Shown piece by piece: positions 21,401-33,758 of a stretch of 64,000 nt of DNA (position 1 is its first letter; each line of letters starts with the position of its first letter). The notes beneath the pieces were generated by a model. It was not told where the DNA came from. It ran no database searches and saw only the letters and a list, made by a program, of their open reading frames with translations. This stretch comes from Psilocybe azurescens (taxonomy: Eukaryota > Basidiomycota > Agaricomycetes > Agaricales > Agrocybaceae), in NCBI GenBank assembly GCA_023853785.1, contig JAJIRX010000533.1:124001-188000 (forward strand), given 5' to 3'. Both the position numbers and the translations under genes were made by a program.

Positions 21401-23308
21401 CTGAATTTGCAGTGAAAAATGTTTGGACATCCATATATCGCGACATCTTAGAGAAGCCTAATTCCGAATTTCAGTGTTTGCTGGTTTCCAATATGTTGCT
21501 TTGACTGTTGTCTCTTGTGTGGCCACCAAGGATTTACATGACCGCCAACGTTACCAATCTCGTTGTGATCTTTGATCAACATGCGACCCAGAGAACACGG
21601 GCACCGGGTCGTTATCTGTCGACCTGTGGGACTCAACGTCCTCCTCGCCGGGCTGCTCTATCCTAATACTGGTGGGCTTGAGTCGGAACTCTTCCATTCC
21701 ATGATGTTCTACTCCTTTCCGCGCCCCTTGGTCTGGATGATGACTTGATTTTTGTCACTTCTCCTGTTCAGATTCGCGACAAAGGTAACTTTGGCTGCGA
21801 GATTAAAGGGTATCTGTCAAATTGTCCACGATCCGGTCTTCGATTTTGGGGCTCAGAGACCACGAACCTACTCCCTATATCTGGTACTTGCTTGCGGAGG
21901 ATTCCATTTATATTCTGAAAAACAAACAGTCTCGTTAGGTTATTTTCTGAGTTTAATCCAGGGATTTCAGGTGGATCCTTGAGTTCAATCCTCGCTAAAT
22001 CTTTCGACGTTGAGAATCATTTCCTGATATTCTCTATATTATATTGCCGGCCTTAAACATCGACAATTAAAAGCACCCATTTCCTTTTTCAATCATCAAT
22101 GACTTGTATTTACTTATACTCAGCCCCTAGCGCTTAGCTGTGATGCTTTTGCGAGACTCTTTCATATTATTCGTCGAAAGGAGTCTTCTGTGAAGCGGGT
22201 AGGTGCTGCTCACTGAAGTATTTATCTCTTCATTGACATGGTTTCAACGCTTAAACGGTAGTATCGAACATGTCCTACCTCCTGAGGACGATCATTTGGA
22301 TTTGAGAACCAATCTATCCAGTGCGATGAAAAGCAACTCAATAAATACCCTTAAGTGAATCATCGACCACCCCCACTGATCCGCTGTATGAGCATGTCAG
22401 GCCCTCCTGATTCTTTCGACAAGTGGAGCCTGATAGTGATAACATTTGTGCACATATGACTGCATGCCCCAACCTTCAGGCCGTCTTTTCCCTACCAGTT
22501 GTAGTATGGCATGGAGCTGGATGTTCCCAAACGGTTTTAAGCAGATGGTAGGCACGAGGCGCTTTCATTCAAGTGATTGAAACCCCTCAAAGTGTCGTGG
22601 CTCACGGCATGAAATCTCACCTGATCGATGAGGTAGGGTCAGTTGACTGCCCAGTATGAGTTGCACGGTGATCTCTCGCCATCTTATTAGAGAAACCTGA
22701 ATTCGTGTCCTTCCATCCTCTGACCCGATCGAACCGCAGCATGAGTTGCGGTACATATTGCACCTTTCTAGGCGCTCGAATACAGTACAGTATCAAGTGC
22801 TGTGGTCACCGGCGTCGGCGGATCACTCTTGAGCTACTGCATTTATTAGAGCACCGCGCCCATTCCCGCTGCGACACGACGTCGATTTCTATTTATAGAA
22901 AAGGTGGGCGGGGGTGGAGTCGTAAATACGCATTCAACTGTGGACTTAGTGTAGGTGTAAATTGTACTTGGACTTGATAGAAAAACTGGGCGCCTTTGAT
23001 AATGTTGGTAGGCCAGACCAATGGTGTCGATCCCAGGTGCACTGCGTGCCCTGTGCGCACATTCTTGTTTACGAGCCGGTCATGTGGCCGATTCCGCCGC
23101 AAGCGACTCTGCCTTTGCCAGGCTATGCCGGGCTTGACATGATCATTTCTTTGTTGATACTGGTCACTACATATGTAGTTAGGTTGTTCTTAATATAACA
23201 ACTATAACTCACAGGGTCATGTTATGGCTTTAATTCGGCTTTTCGTCAACCCTTTCTTGTTCTCCACCACCCATCACACGCTTTGCACATCCCTCGCGCA
23301 GGCGTACC
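18473..23308. other. Gene-poor stretch, no recognisable gene
   Basis: About 4.8 kb in which I recognise no family. Several minus-strand frames are somewhat protein-like (18968-19207, 19413-19676, 19700-19945, 20216-20515), and might be exons of one decayed gene, but they share no motif I know and splice sites do not connect them cleanly. I see no LTR, terminal inverted repeat or transposase motif by eye. The right end carries the promoter of the GH5 gene. Confidence 0.4.
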
Positions 23309-26117
23309 ATGGCTGAACGCCCGTACTCCCAGGTGTCCCAACCCGACTCTTTGAACAAGGCTATCTACGCTCCTTTGCCTCTCAGTGACGCATCATCTTT
23401 TGCTCGTCCACAACCGCCGTTCATTGGGTATAGCGACACCGAATCGCCACGCCAGTCCTACGCCCAAGCTTCAATAGCCGATTCTCACACTTATCTTCCA
23501 GCGAGGAATCAAGCATATTTTACTGGTGATGGCGAGAAGGCTGCGCCCCTCGTCAAACCGCCCGCCAAACCGAGACGCACCGGACGGTTCATCATTATTG
23601 GCTTAATCATTTTGATCATTGTGGCCGCGGCAGTGATTCTTCCCATCTACTTCGTCGTCATCAAACCACACAATAATGGATCATCAGCAGCGGTCAACCC
23701 TAAAAATCCTTCCAGTGGACCTACAGCCACTACGACTGGTGCTGACGGAAAGGCCACTCCTATTTCTGCCGCAACAATAACTGGAGGAGATGGTTCGACC
23801 ATCACGGCTAGCAATGGAACAACCTTCACGTATACAAACCAATTTGGTGGAATCTGTGAGTCCCTTTGTCAAATCTCTGCACATCGTCGCATTATTATGC
23901 AGCAAACGGCGTGGTTGCCCGGTGGAGTTCTTCATAGCGCAGCTGACTGTCTATTTCGAGACGACGGCTAAATGCCGCTTCTTCTATCAATCTATTTTTT
24001 CTCACTGTGCGGTCATCGCTGACCACCGTCATTGCTAGGGTATTCTGATCCTAATGATCCCTACAATAATAATGCATATCCTAACTCGTGGACTCCTCCT
24101 CTTAACCAAAGCTGGGATTTTGGCAATAGTCGGATCCATGGGTAAGACACCTCTATCACCGCAATGCAGCTAACGTATAATGTTGACATCTACTAGTGTC
24201 AACCTTGGCGGTTGGTTTGTACTAGAGCCTTTTATTACCCCCTCTCTGTACCAAAAGTACCCCGGCGCTGTCGATGAATGGACTCTCAGTACACTCATGG
24301 CGGCCGACACGGCGAACGGCGGATTAAACCAGCTCGAGGACCATTATAAGACATTCATTGTACGTAGTGCCAGGTGTCATGTCGCCCATCTGCATTCAAT
24401 AAATCTCTTTCTACAGACCGAGCAAGATATTGCCCAGATAGCAGGCGCCGGCTTGAGCTGGGTTAGGATACCGATCCCTTACTGGGCCATCGACATCTGG
24501 AATGACGAGCCTTTCCTGGCAAAAACCAGCTGGAAGTAAGTTGTCTCCGAGGGCATAGGCTCCGCATATGAAGCAGCACTGACATCCTTCAAAGATATAT
24601 TGTCCAGGCACTTCAGTGGTGTAGAAAATATGGAATCCGCGTCAAACTCGATTTGCATACTTTTCCAGGATCTCAGAACGGTACGCTCTTCTAGTTAATC
24701 ACATGTCTGCTAATCTAAATGCATGTAGGTTTCAACCATTCCGGAAAGGTGGGCCAGATTAACTTCCTCAACGGCGTGATGGGCGTGGCCAACGCACAAC
24801 GGGCACTCAACTACATTCGAATCATCACCGAATTTATCTCCCAGCCTGAGTATCGCGACGTCGTCCAAATATTTGGTATTATGAACGAAGCGGAGGTGAA
24901 GGTAATCGGCATGACTGAGATACGTGGCTTGTAAGTTATCGTCTAATTTGATACATGTGACTGGTACTAAAGAAGCCCAGCTACGTTGAGGCCTATGAAA
25001 TGATTCGTGGCATCACTGGAACAGGCGAAGGAAAAGGGCCTTACATCAGTATTCACGATGGATTCCAAGGCCTTCCTGCTTGGGCAGGATTCTTGAGTGG
25101 GGCCGACAGAGTTATACTTGATATCCATCCTTACTTTGCATTCGATGGTTCATCGGCAACGGCGCCTATCGATACAGGCACAGGTGTTGGTGCGGGAGGA
25201 ACCTGGCCACAAGCTGCGTGCAACAGATGGATGTCCTCTATGAATACCAGGTATGCGGAGGTTTTTTTTTGCTCACTGTAGGCGTATTTCTTATTGTTAT
25301 AACAGCCGCACTGCGTTCGGTGTCACAATTGCTGGAGAGTTTAGCAACGGCTTCAACGACTGCGGTCTATTCCTGACAGGAGTTGGCGGTTCAACTACAT
25401 ATGGTGGTAACTGCGAAGATTGGCAAGACGCTTCCCAATGGACTGATGGCACCAAAGCCGGCTTGTTGGCATTTTCGTCGGCTAGTATGGATGCTTTGCG
25501 AGATTGGTTCTTCTGGACCTGGAAAGTACGTGAATTGTTTAATTCCTCTGTACGCTACTTCAATACAGCATCTCCCCTAGATTGACCCTGCGAATAATGG
25601 AGTCGTACAGTCTCCTCTCTGGTCCTATCAACTCGGTCTTGCAGGTGGTTGGATTCCCACCGACCCCAGAACGGTTATTGGCACGTGTGGTCCTTCCAGT
25701 GGTCCTGTCTTCGACGGCACTTTCGACCCTTGGATGACTGGAGGTGCAGGTGCTGGCAATCTTGACCCTACTCAAAGTGTTCAATACCCATGGCCACCTG
25801 CGCAATTGGATGATGGTAACGATCCTGTTCAGCTGCCACTCTATACCTCCACTGGATCAATCGCAACTCTCCCGATGCCCACTTTCACCGATAACAAAGG
25901 GAAAACAATCGATGCTACTGCCAACGGCTGGTTTAACGCAAACGACAACGCACCGGGTCCAACACCTATTCCTGGATGCTCCTACCCTGATCCCTGGAAT
26001 GCAGTCAATGCTACCATACCTACTGGCTGCTCGGGAGGTGCCTCAGCAGCTGTTCCTGCAGTAATAACTCCACCCCGAGTCGCCGCGGGCTATAAAACGA
26101 CTGTGAAATGCACATAG
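23309..26117 (+). CDS. Membrane-anchored exo-beta-1,3-glucanase, GH5
   Basis: Type II membrane glycoside hydrolase, expected to trim beta-1,3-glucan at the cell surface. A cytoplasmic N-terminus of about 95 residues is followed by one transmembrane helix (FIIIGLIILIIVAAAVILPIYF), then a Ser/Thr/Gly-rich stalk and the GH5 domain: GVNLGGWFVLEPFITPSLY, LSWVRIPIPYWA, the substrate-site block around VKLDLHTFPGSQNGFNHSG, IFGIMNEAE with the acid/base Glu, ILDIHPYFAF, and TIAGEFSNGF with the nucleophile Glu. It ends in TAG 26115-26117. About eight introns have normal borders, and no frame break was needed. It matches the S. cerevisiae EXG/SPR1-like GH5_9 group and fungal membrane-bound versions. The closest alternative would be a related GH5 beta-1,6-glucanase. 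Confidence 0.9.
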
Positions 26118-29100
26118 CGACGATTAGACGCGAACTTTTCTCACTTCGAATCGAACACACCTTTTCACCAATATCTTCGGAAGGGTTGTATTCCATATTA
26201 TTAATCTACTGGGCCTCCTATACCCATGCCGCTCATTAGCCATTCTCGCCGTGACGATGTGGACATCTATAACAGAACTTAACATGGACTCTTCTTGTTG
26301 TGCTTGTTACTTTCCCTTTTCCCACAGTATATACAATATTAGCCATCTGGTAGAGTCGTGCTACAGACTTATAGCTAGATGGCCGCCGTTTAAATTATAA
26401 GGCGCCCATTTCAGGCCCGCCCAGGAACTGTGCTCGTTTTCAGGTACTGCTCAGGTAATTGTGCATGAGATCTGAACAAGTTTAAGCGTTAAGTAAGTAC
26501 ATACTGTTGAGTGATCTGGAACCTGGGAGGGCTGCCGCAGCAATCCCAAAACAGAACACCGTGCTTAATGGATCTTACCATGAATATGCCTCTCCAGCCT
26601 TGACCTTCGCCGTGTTCCTTGGAATACGTTATGTAGGAAACTGTTTTCCTGCGGTACTTATTAATAGCAAAGTAAGAATGTGGAGCTTTACAGATATGAG
26701 AAGCACAGGGGCCATACCGGCCCATACGTGCGAAGCGACAAGCTAGGAACTGAAGGAACTCTCCCCAGAGTCAACGGAAAGTTTCAACACCGATGTGGTG
26801 GTTCTAGATTTCTTTGTTTGTCTTCGCCGTCGTTGACTATTGATGGAGCATAGGAATTGGTATAGAGACGAATACCATGGAGTGAAGGAGCTAGACGCTC
26901 ATGCAGCCCGTTTATAGGCTGGATCAAAAGGACATGCCAAAATCCAAATCATTCTCACTTGATCCTTTTTCTCCAGCACAGGTCGGATTCATTAGCTCAA
27001 CACTTGGCTTGTTCGTCCTTTTAAAAGAAGCTATAAGTAAGTGCATCTCTGATAGGTATGCACTTGATTTAGAACATATTCACTCGTCCCCGATGTTAAA
27101 AATACGAGAGTCCTAGTGATCACGGCATGCGTAGAAATCAAACTGTAGTTTGCTTTACATCTGCCAGTTCGACGTTCCTGGCAGCAAGTTGTATCTGTTG
27201 TGATCATGATCGTCAGTTCGCAATGATGTTTACATCCAATCACTTCCGCGAAGTCTATTTATGCGCTGTGTGCCACATGGATTCGGGGAAAACATTCTGA
27301 TACCTATATTTTTGAGATAGAAAATACCCACATTATATATACTGAGATGGCCTATAACATTTAGATACCACAGCTCCTAGGATCTGGAAACTAAGAAGCT
27401 TCATATCAACTATTAGGCGCACATCGGCAGTGTAAAAATTTGAATGAATCAAGGTTACGTTTGTGATTTATCAAGTCGTGTTGATTGTCTTCAATTACAA
27501 AGATACTGAAAAGACGAATAGATGAGATGATGTCCTGATCAAGGGAAATTTTATATAGGAATGAATCCAATATAGTACTACACACCACTCACGTCTCTGG
27601 GGAGTTACACTCGGGACTTAATCGGATGAGACACCAGGCGGAGCGAGTAGGGGAGACTACGCGATTCGCCTAGTCGGAGGGTCCTTTATATGAAGTCAAG
27701 TCGGAAGAAGCAGGCGTAATATGAAAACGAATTCGACCAGACCTCTGCGAGTCCTTCCAACTCTCCTCCGATGACAGTCCAACCCAGACGTGGGACTCCG
27801 TAATTCTCAATTCCGGTTAGCAGATGATGACTCGGTCTCGGTAAACTGTGTGGGAACTAATAATAAAAGAATAAAAAACAGGTCAACATAGTTATGACCA
27901 GCAGAAGCTCTCTGAGCGTCAAACTCGGATAGCCTTCCCAAATCACTTTCAGGAGGTATGAATAGGAAAAAATAGATTGTTATCTGTAAGTGGAAGTACT
28001 TGTGCACGTTTATTCTAGCCCAGCACTGGTCACAGTCTTCCAGGAACGATTTTTCAGGGAAGAGGCCTAGAAATGAGGATGCCCGGGGGTGTCGATGAAT
28101 GTGGTTGAAAGTCCGGCCTCGAGGGTGATTCAAACTCAAATCAATCAACCCCGAACAGCAAAAAAGTCGGATGAAATTGGGTTTGAGTGGGTGTATAATT
28201 GTTTGCCTCCCGATATTCCCACATAATTGATGACAAGGACTTCGATCGGTTCCCATTTTGGAAAAACAAGCGCCATTAGGCTCGAGGCGCGGCATGCTGT
28301 GTCACTACACAGGCGCACTGTCGCGCCTCTTTTTTAAAATATAAGCGGACGCAGCGCCTCAGAGCACCTATCGCTCAAATGACGTCGATAAAGCTAACGG
28401 ATCGCAGGTTTCATATCCCACCGATATTGACAGCAATGATCGCGTCGACGGAATAATAAGCTCCTCCGTGCAAAGAGGCTGGAAAGATTTGTCTTCATAA
28501 TCTGTGCCTAAAATCCTGTTTCTTCGTCACTATGATGCTCGGAATAGCTACATCAGTTTGTCTAGTAATTTCGGAAGGTTATAATTCTGGGATTTTTGAA
28601 GCGATGACCACGGATGAAAGGCGGTTGTTTAATTTTCCTCTGCCTTCTGGTGGAAATTCCTTAAACAGCTGATAATAGCCTTATGCCTCGGGTCACTACC
28701 TAGTACAGTTAGACACTTTGATAAACACTTTGATACTGTTGATACTAGCCGTGAGCGAGCTATTCTACTGTTTGATTTCCTCTGTTGTCAGCCAGCAGAA
28801 TTTCCCACCCGGCCTTGAATCTGAACGACTTGGGTTTTCTTCGCATCAACCCACAAATCAGCAAAAAACCCTCTATTATATCATTTGGAAGGCGATAACA
28901 TCCCTGGGGTCCAGGAATTTCTCTGGAATCCTGTGCATGTCTTTCTGTCATGCTCCACGCGTTTTGATATTCCAGTAATCTCTGGACCGTCCGGCGACAA
29001 AAAACTGGATCCCCAGATTGAATTGGCGCGGATCTATCAGTTTGTCAAGCCTCCTTGAGGTCTTCACTACTGTTTTCTAATTTCACTCTTTTATTAGAAT

Positions 29101-30672
29101 TCTTTTCTTGAAAGAGCCATCAGAATGGACAGAAAAAAAGTATTCGCTTATGGGGGTCTGCTCTGAGCGTCTGCGAAGTGGTCATGGGGAGATCTTTCTT
29201 ATAGCAATTGGGGGGTATGGACTGCTTATTCTTCTTGTAGCAATTGGAAAGACACGACTCCTAACCTTTCGATCAACATCTTGGCGCCTCCCCTCTTTGA
29301 AGAGCTACGTGCTCGAGGCGGGTCTACTTTACATACTTCCGGCGTCGTCTCACGTCTCACCAATCAGGTCTATATACCACGAAAATAGTCTGCATCATCG
29401 TCTCCTTTCCAGTCTTTGGTCTCCCCCTCACCACAGCATCAATAAGCGGACGGGATTAATGATGGTGAATGTGAGACTGAACTCCCAGATCAGATGACTC
29501 TCTGTTGCGAGGTGAAAGGTGCTTTGTGAGTGTTATTTCAGCCTATCGTTGTAACAGCGCAGTTACAGGATGACTGTTAGTTCTCCAGGATACAATGTTA
29601 GGTCGTCCAGATTTTGTGTTGACCCCTATGCCTTATTCTACGACCTCCAATCATTGCAGTGGCTGATGCGTTACGGCTGGTCCACCATCAAACCTGCTAC
29701 ACACGCGTACCTAGACCCATCGAGGGCGTTGCATCCCGGAGGTCACTTGGATATACGACATTTACATTCCATCACGTATCATCACCGCTACGAAATCGAT
29801 GTTGGCCTCAATATCATGATAATATTTGTTTTCGGTGCTTTCTGCCTAGTATGCAACGATTGAAAACTTGTTTTATTTCATCGAAGCCATCGTAAACAGT
29901 GTACAAATTCGCTGGTCCTACGACTCATACGCGTCGACTTTGGTCCAGTAGCCCTTCGACTACAATACTGTGTTTACATTGCTTTTCCCTCAGTGGTTAA
30001 AAGTTGTATCCAGATATGTTTTGATCCAGAAGATTGGCACATCCCTAAAGGTTCGGCAACTTTCATGATAAATCTATTTCGATAGCAGATAGTGGAAGAA
30101 AAGTCCATTTTAATCGGTATACCAGCTTGTATTTGTTTGTTTACGGCGCGCAGTGAGTACCGGATGTGGCTGTGTCAGTAATCTCGATTTGGATAATGGA
30201 AGATCGACGAGGGTTCCCACGAGCAGATCTTGAAAACTGACACTCTGTAGATAGATTCCAGCAAAAGGTAAACGCCGCATCTCAAAACCTTCAACTGTCC
30301 CCAGTTCTGGATGACCAATCCAGACATTATTCAAGCTGTTTTGTTTTGACTTGGAAGTGGAACAGGTTGGCGAAGCAGTGGTTCTGAAGAAGATCTGCCA
30401 GGTACCTTGAGACAGCTTTGTCCAATCTTATGCCGGAGGCGCTACCACGGACAAATCTCTTTGATTCAAGCCGAACGAACCAATAACTCGGCGTGGGTCG
30501 TTCTAGCTTAGATCTCTGTATAGCCTTACTCCTGTGGGTTTAACCCTGACAAAGGTGACCAGATCTCTTTTACATGACCCTGATCGGGAATGGGTACCGA
30601 ACAACTTGATTTATTAAACTCCTTCGGAAAGGTGACATGTCCGTCTTTGTACTACGAGGCAGGTCCGATAGA
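26118..30672. other. Gene-poor stretch, no recognisable gene
   Basis: About 4.5 kb without a family I recognise. The longest frame is on the minus strand (27807-28295, 162 codons); it lacks motifs and flanking splice logic. Other frames at 29108-29497 and 29570-29863 (+) are likewise unassigned. A short GC-rich inverted repeat is listed separately. Confidence 0.4.
28284..28329. repeat. Short GC-rich inverted repeat
   Basis: GAGGCGCG at 28284-28291 pairs perfectly with CGCGCCTC at 28322-28329, leaving a 30-nt loop. An additional AGGCGC lies inside the loop. It sits in otherwise featureless sequence. Confidence 0.45.
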
Positions 30673-30678
30673 TATAAA
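30673..30678 (+). promoter_or_regulatory. TATA box of the TEA factor gene
   Basis: TATAAA, 52 nt upstream of the ATG at 30731. Confidence 0.4.
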
Positions 30679-30730
30679 CCAACGGTTCCGTTGATCCTTC
30701 ACTTGTGTTTTCTTCACGGAATAGTCCCCC

Positions 30731-32304
30731 ATGGCATCATCGAGCACAGAGTCTTCGCCTGCATCTACGCGCCATTCTACCCTCGAGTCGCTTAAATGCA
30801 CTCCTCTCCAGAACCCTCGTACACAGGATGTCTTTCAGTCAATCGTCAAAGGCCGGAAAAGTTGGAAAACACTTCGAGGAGGCGAAGTGGTATGGCCCCC
30901 TGAGCTTGAGGCTGCTCTCATTGAAGGTAGATCATCGTCATTGTTTACTTTCACATAATTTTTAACACCTTCATATTTAGGACTCGAAAATTATCAACCC
31001 GATGATTCAAGGGAGACGCGTCTTCTTGGACGCTTTCCTATGAGAAATAGATTCATTTCAGACTGGATCTTCGAGAAAACAGGCAAAAGGCGCACGGCCA
31101 AGCAGGTCGGCAGTCGACTACAGCAACTCAGAGATACATGTGGCGGAAAACGACGTGAGTTACCGTTCATATTTTAAGCTACAATCTAGCCTAAAATACC
31201 ATCTTCACCCATTGCCGACCCCAGTTCTTAACCTTCTTTCGCCCAATCGACGTCCATGCCGTACTCCTTCGTCATCTCCCGAGTTCCAACACAGAGATGG
31301 ACACTTGGTCTACGGACCTCCCCCTCTGCGATACGAGTCTGAATCCTGCAGTGATTCGACTGTAAGCTCGCCGACGACTCCGACAGAGGCCCATGCCACA
31401 TTACAGAACCTCCTATACCGAGGCGTTGAGCCTCGTATGGAGAGAAACTCCGAGACTATCGTCTACATTGATCTTCTCCCTCATGATGCTCCTATCGACA
31501 ACAATGGAAGTAATACCGACCCACTTAAATCCTCTTGGACATCGTCTCCTGGCCAGGTAGCCGAAGAACGTCTCTGGGTCGAACGTGGATACAAGGTTAT
31601 CCGAGCATCTCAACAACCGCGCCATCTTCGCGATATTGACCCCACGATTACGCTCCTTTCCCATGTGGCAACGTCGGCTCATTCGTACTTTACTGTCTAT
31701 ACCGATGAGGGCATCGTATTCTCCGAATCAACTGCACTAGAACCTGTGGAAACGAGGTCGGCTTCAGAGGATACTCGTCTGTACAAGACGTCTTTGGTCC
31801 CAGGTTTCTGGAATACAATTATTCACAGTTCAGGTTGGTATCTGTATCACCTCTTTAATTTATGCTACTTTTCTGACAACCATTTGGTTTAGATGCATCT
31901 CAATACGTGATTATCCAACGAGTCGTTCAAGATTCCGCTTCTTCCTCAGCATCCTCGCCCGCCATATTCTCAGCTATGTACAAGTTTAACAACACTGAGT
32001 CCTCATCGCACGCCGAACACTCGTACCCAACTTCAAATATGCTTCATATCGAGACCAGCGTACAGAAACAGGATTTTGCGTTTGATACGCTCCTCACCAT
32101 GGATGCCGATGGCTTCACAGACTTGATGGCCTACCAAAAAGTCATTTCTATGACATGAACTCATACATGAGACCCGACTGGAGTGCCCCGTCGTCGACCA
32201 ACTCGGTCTATTCAAGCCCGATGGACTGCAGTAGACCAATACCGGAGATCATGAGCAATGACCAGCTCATATCTCCGACGTCATCTTTCTCTTCGCACTA
32301 TTAG
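30731..32304 (+). CDS. TEA/ATTS-domain transcription factor
   Basis: DNA-binding regulator of the TEC1/AbaA/TEF-1 family, which controls filamentation or conidiation in other fungi. The TEA domain spans roughly residues 45-125: VVWPPELEAALIEGLENY, RLLGRFPMRNRFISDWI and KTGKRRTAKQVGSRLQQLRD. Downstream is a Ser/Pro-rich region and a beta-rich segment (ETIVYIDLLPHDAP, HSYFTVYTDEGIVF) possibly for partner binding. Exons: 30731-30926, 30981-31154, 31225-31833 and 31893 on. The frame runs into TGA near 32156, but a shifted frame then continues as SHFYDMNSYMRPDW ... SPTSSFSSHY to TAG 32302-32304. One extra A in the A5 run (32136-32140) unites the two, so the real C-terminus is most likely at 32304. 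Confidence 0.9.
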
Positions 32305-32783
32305 TAACATGTGAGTATCTTTGTCTTACCATGATGCCCCACAATCTGATGTCCCATTGGTAAAATCCTAGAGATCTTCCCAAGGCGTATACCGTTTCTT
32401 CTTTCTTGTACATCATCTCTCGACTGGTTTATCTTTATCACTACTCGCTCCCCTTGACTAGTCCAATCTAACAATTTGTGTACGTTAATTTATGAAAACA
32501 CCCGACTATGTTCATTAAACTCACTGCTATCACCTTTACAGATAATTGTACCACTGTTATCACTGCTGTTTCGTTCTTCGCACTTTTCTCTCTCGTCTTG
32601 CTATTCGATCATCTATCAGTATTCACATCATTTATACCCCCATTTATTTGCTTCATTTATTGTCTTGGAGCGGCTGAGCCCTCCGGCCCTTCCAATGAAA
32701 ATTCGATAGTGCTCAAGTAGCTAAAACATGTATATGTAACAAATGCCCATCCAAACAGAAAATGTATTGAGCTACAGGGCTAC
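32305..32783. other. Intergenic between convergent genes
   Basis: About 480 bp holding the 3' flanks of the TEA gene and the unrecognised minus-strand gene. The sequence is pyrimidine-rich near 32400-32640. No other signal is seen. Confidence 0.45.
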
Positions 32784-33458
32784 TCAGATGAACTTCGAAC
32801 TCCACATAGCTTCGCTTTGCCTGGCTTCATCGGTTCCGGCACCATATATTCTTGAACTAACTGAAAAGGCCGATTGCAAGTCAGTACAAAGTGACAGACA
32901 TTTTTGAGTAGTGTGGTCTACAGCTCCAAGATTAACACTCTTCTGAACACTCACCAGTCTTCAGACAAGATATAATTTGGATTCGAGTAGTGAAGTCCTT
33001 TGTCAAAAGTGTCACGTCGGTGTACTGGTTAAGGCCTCGGGTGACGCCTTTCGCGATTAAATCCATCCTTGTCTGGCTAGAAGCTTTGTTACGGGCTTCG
33101 ACAAGCGAGTCCACCCATGTGCGCATTGCCATCCCTGCCGATAAACCTTCCCATTTGCTCAGTTCCAAAATCATGTTGGTAATTCCCCCACAATAACCGC
33201 AATCTCGCCCTCCGCCTGCCCGAAGGACTCTAGTCCCGGTTTTTTCGTATTTGGTAGGTGCTTCTGGATGACCACTAAAAGGGGACTATAGGATACGCCA
33301 TCTCCTGCCTGACCTCCACCAATTCCACCAATCATCCATGACTTTGTCTTGTCTATCAAGTTATATATGTCTGGACGAAGTGATGGAGACACGACCTTCT
33401 TGGCGTCTGCGTTTACTCCGGATGCAGCTGCTAATTGGCTGCTAAGATTACGAAACAT
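32784..33458 (-). CDS. Unrecognised protein, about 210 residues
   Basis: Two exons on the minus strand. The first runs from ATG 33458 and includes ADAKKVVSPSLRPDIYNLID, a Gly-rich patch (IGGIGGGQAGDG), and a mixed helical region (ITNMILELSKWEGLSAGMAM). The second, after an intron at about 32907-32946, adds TTQKCLSLCTDLQSAFSVSS and ends SSKFI before TGA. The frame is broken in C5 at 33185-33189 (one base short); restoring it joins AVIVGG to ITNMILELSK. No signal peptide, membrane helix or known motif is visible. I do not recognise the family. Consistent reading through the repair and across the intron supports a real gene. Confidence 0.5.
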
Positions 33459-33540
33459 GGCTTATTTTGAGGAAGACAGAGGAAGAGAACAATATGGTTC
33501 GAGAGGAAGTAGGGAGGACGACGTTCACATATGCGCAGCC

Positions 33541-33560
33541 GCACCGAGTCGCACCGAGTC
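33541..33560. repeat. Perfect 10-bp tandem duplication
   Basis: GCACCGAGTC occurs twice in succession, about 90 nt upstream of the unrecognised minus-strand gene and within the roughly 300-bp gap before the ceramidase stop codon. No other feature is seen in that gap (33459-33758). Confidence 0.6.
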
Positions 33561-33758
33561 ATCACAGATCAGCACATGGTGTCCTCGAGGCGAACTGTTC
33601 CAATTCCGCCAGTTATACGCACGGCCCTAACGAGGCATTCCAATTGGCTGACAATCCGGGGTAAATATCACTGACACTATTGGAGATATGTTCCAATCAC
33701 ATTGACGGTACAGTTAATGAGGAAAGTTCAAAGTACACCGAAATGAAAGTATTGTCCA

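Noticed and set aside
27807..28295. Minus-strand open frame of 162 codons in a gene-poor block
   Set aside because: No recognised family and no splice partners; kept only as a remark in the region entry.
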